DNA of 13,633 bases from contig JBBSGT010000033.1 in assembly GCA_038253825.1 (NCBI GenBank), positions 1-13,633 of the forward strand, written 5' to 3'. The position numbers were made by a program, and so were the translations under genes. Below the pieces are notes generated by a model. That model had not been told where the DNA came from and did not search any database. It saw nothing but the letters and a program-made list of their open reading frames with translations. Positions 13,507-13,633 of this stretch are shown here, one piece after another; the first letter of the stretch is position 1, and each line of letters opens with the position of its first letter. This DNA is from JACDET01 sp038253825. GTDB taxonomy: Bacteria; Patescibacteriota; Microgenomatia; Levybacterales; UBA12049.

Positions 13507-13633
13507 TATATTCCACCCGTATTCTAGGAACGAATGCCCCCCCTAGGGCATATTGAGATGCTCAGTAAAAACTTCCTGAGGTGTTTTGAATTTCAGCCGC
13601 TTTCTGGGCCTGTTATTTAACTCCCATTCAACG
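13507..13633 (-). mobile_element. right-hand fragment of an IS30-family insertion sequence, cut by the window edge
   Basis: The transposase C-terminus at 13543-13633 implies the 3' end of an insertion sequence. The element end probably lies within the less AT-rich stretch just outside the stop (about 13507-13542, including GTATTCTAGGAACG). The opposite end is outside the window, so neither the terminal inverted repeat nor the target duplication can be verified and the left boundary given is approximate. A CCCTAGGG palindrome (13541-13548) overlaps the stop codon. Confidence 0.5.
13543..13633 (-). CDS. IS30-family transposase, C-terminal 29 residues (partial)
   Basis: The minus-strand frame entering from the right edge reads VEWELNNRPRKRLKFKTPQE and continues to a TAG at 13543-13545. 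The 'LNNRPRKRL-x-FKTP-x-EVF' block is the well-known end of the DDE domain of IS30-family transposases. Everything before it, including the catalytic DDE residues and the N-terminal helix-turn-helix, lies outside the window, so activity cannot be judged. The stop is immediately followed by a G-run and the probable element end. Confidence 0.88.
   Translation of the reverse strand, partial: VEWELNNRPRKRLKFKTPQEVFTEHLNMP

Noticed and set aside
1..13633. CRISPR array, rRNA or complete tRNA genes.
   Set aside because: No regularly spaced repeats, no rRNA-like segments and no complete cloverleaf were seen on either strand.

Overview
The window looks like a piece of an AT-rich bacterial genome, most probably from the Candidate Phyla Radiation (Patescibacteria). 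This rests on low GC, genes with no clear Shine-Dalgarno sequence, very short inferred leaders, a PAS-rich sensor kinase with a single-domain response regulator, and a small AbiEii toxin paired with a short overlapping partner gene. The code appears standard: TGA ends several intact genes, including the orphan kinase and the acyl-CoA dehydrogenase homologue. The phylum assignment is inference.

Left part (1-2670): a possible 3' tail of an upstream gene, an unrecognised six-helix membrane protein, a decayed leftward fragment resembling the C-terminus of a MazF/PemK toxin, and a leftward orphan sensor histidine kinase with two PAS domains.

Middle part (3007-7206): a rightward, tightly packed set of four genes encoding a DUF1206 membrane protein, two PAP2-type lipid-phosphate phosphatases and a diacylglycerol-kinase-family lipid kinase. 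It meets, 15 bases away, a second lipid kinase of the same superfamily on the opposite strand. Together these could phosphorylate and dephosphorylate membrane lipids or prenols. The grouping of two kinases and two phosphatases with a DUF1206 protein is the most system-like feature here.

Right-middle part (7312-11212): a leftward operon of an acyl-CoA-dehydrogenase-like flavoprotein, a large three-PAS histidine kinase with a degenerate receiver-like N-terminus, and a single-domain response regulator. The flavoprotein lacks the usual catalytic glutamate and is separated from the kinase by only 8 bases. The kinase core is closely similar to that of the orphan kinase. A perfect 6-4-6 palindrome (TTGCTA-N4-TAGCAA) overlaps this operon's predicted promoter, and a near-identical one (TTGCTT-N4-AAGCAA) lies ahead of the lipid operon. 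This suggests, but does not show, shared control.

Right part (11387-13633): an accessory zone. It holds a RibD-type reductase with a strong sigma70-like promoter and an AbiEii-family nucleotidyltransferase toxin with its short upstream partner. The toxin pair is flanked by two diverged 102-bp direct repeats, which are 3' ends of broken copies of one gene. A tRNA-T-arm-like stem-loop, a weak terminator and the C-terminus of an IS30-family transposase cut by the window edge follow. The repeats, broken genes and insertion sequence mark it as a site of past gain and loss.
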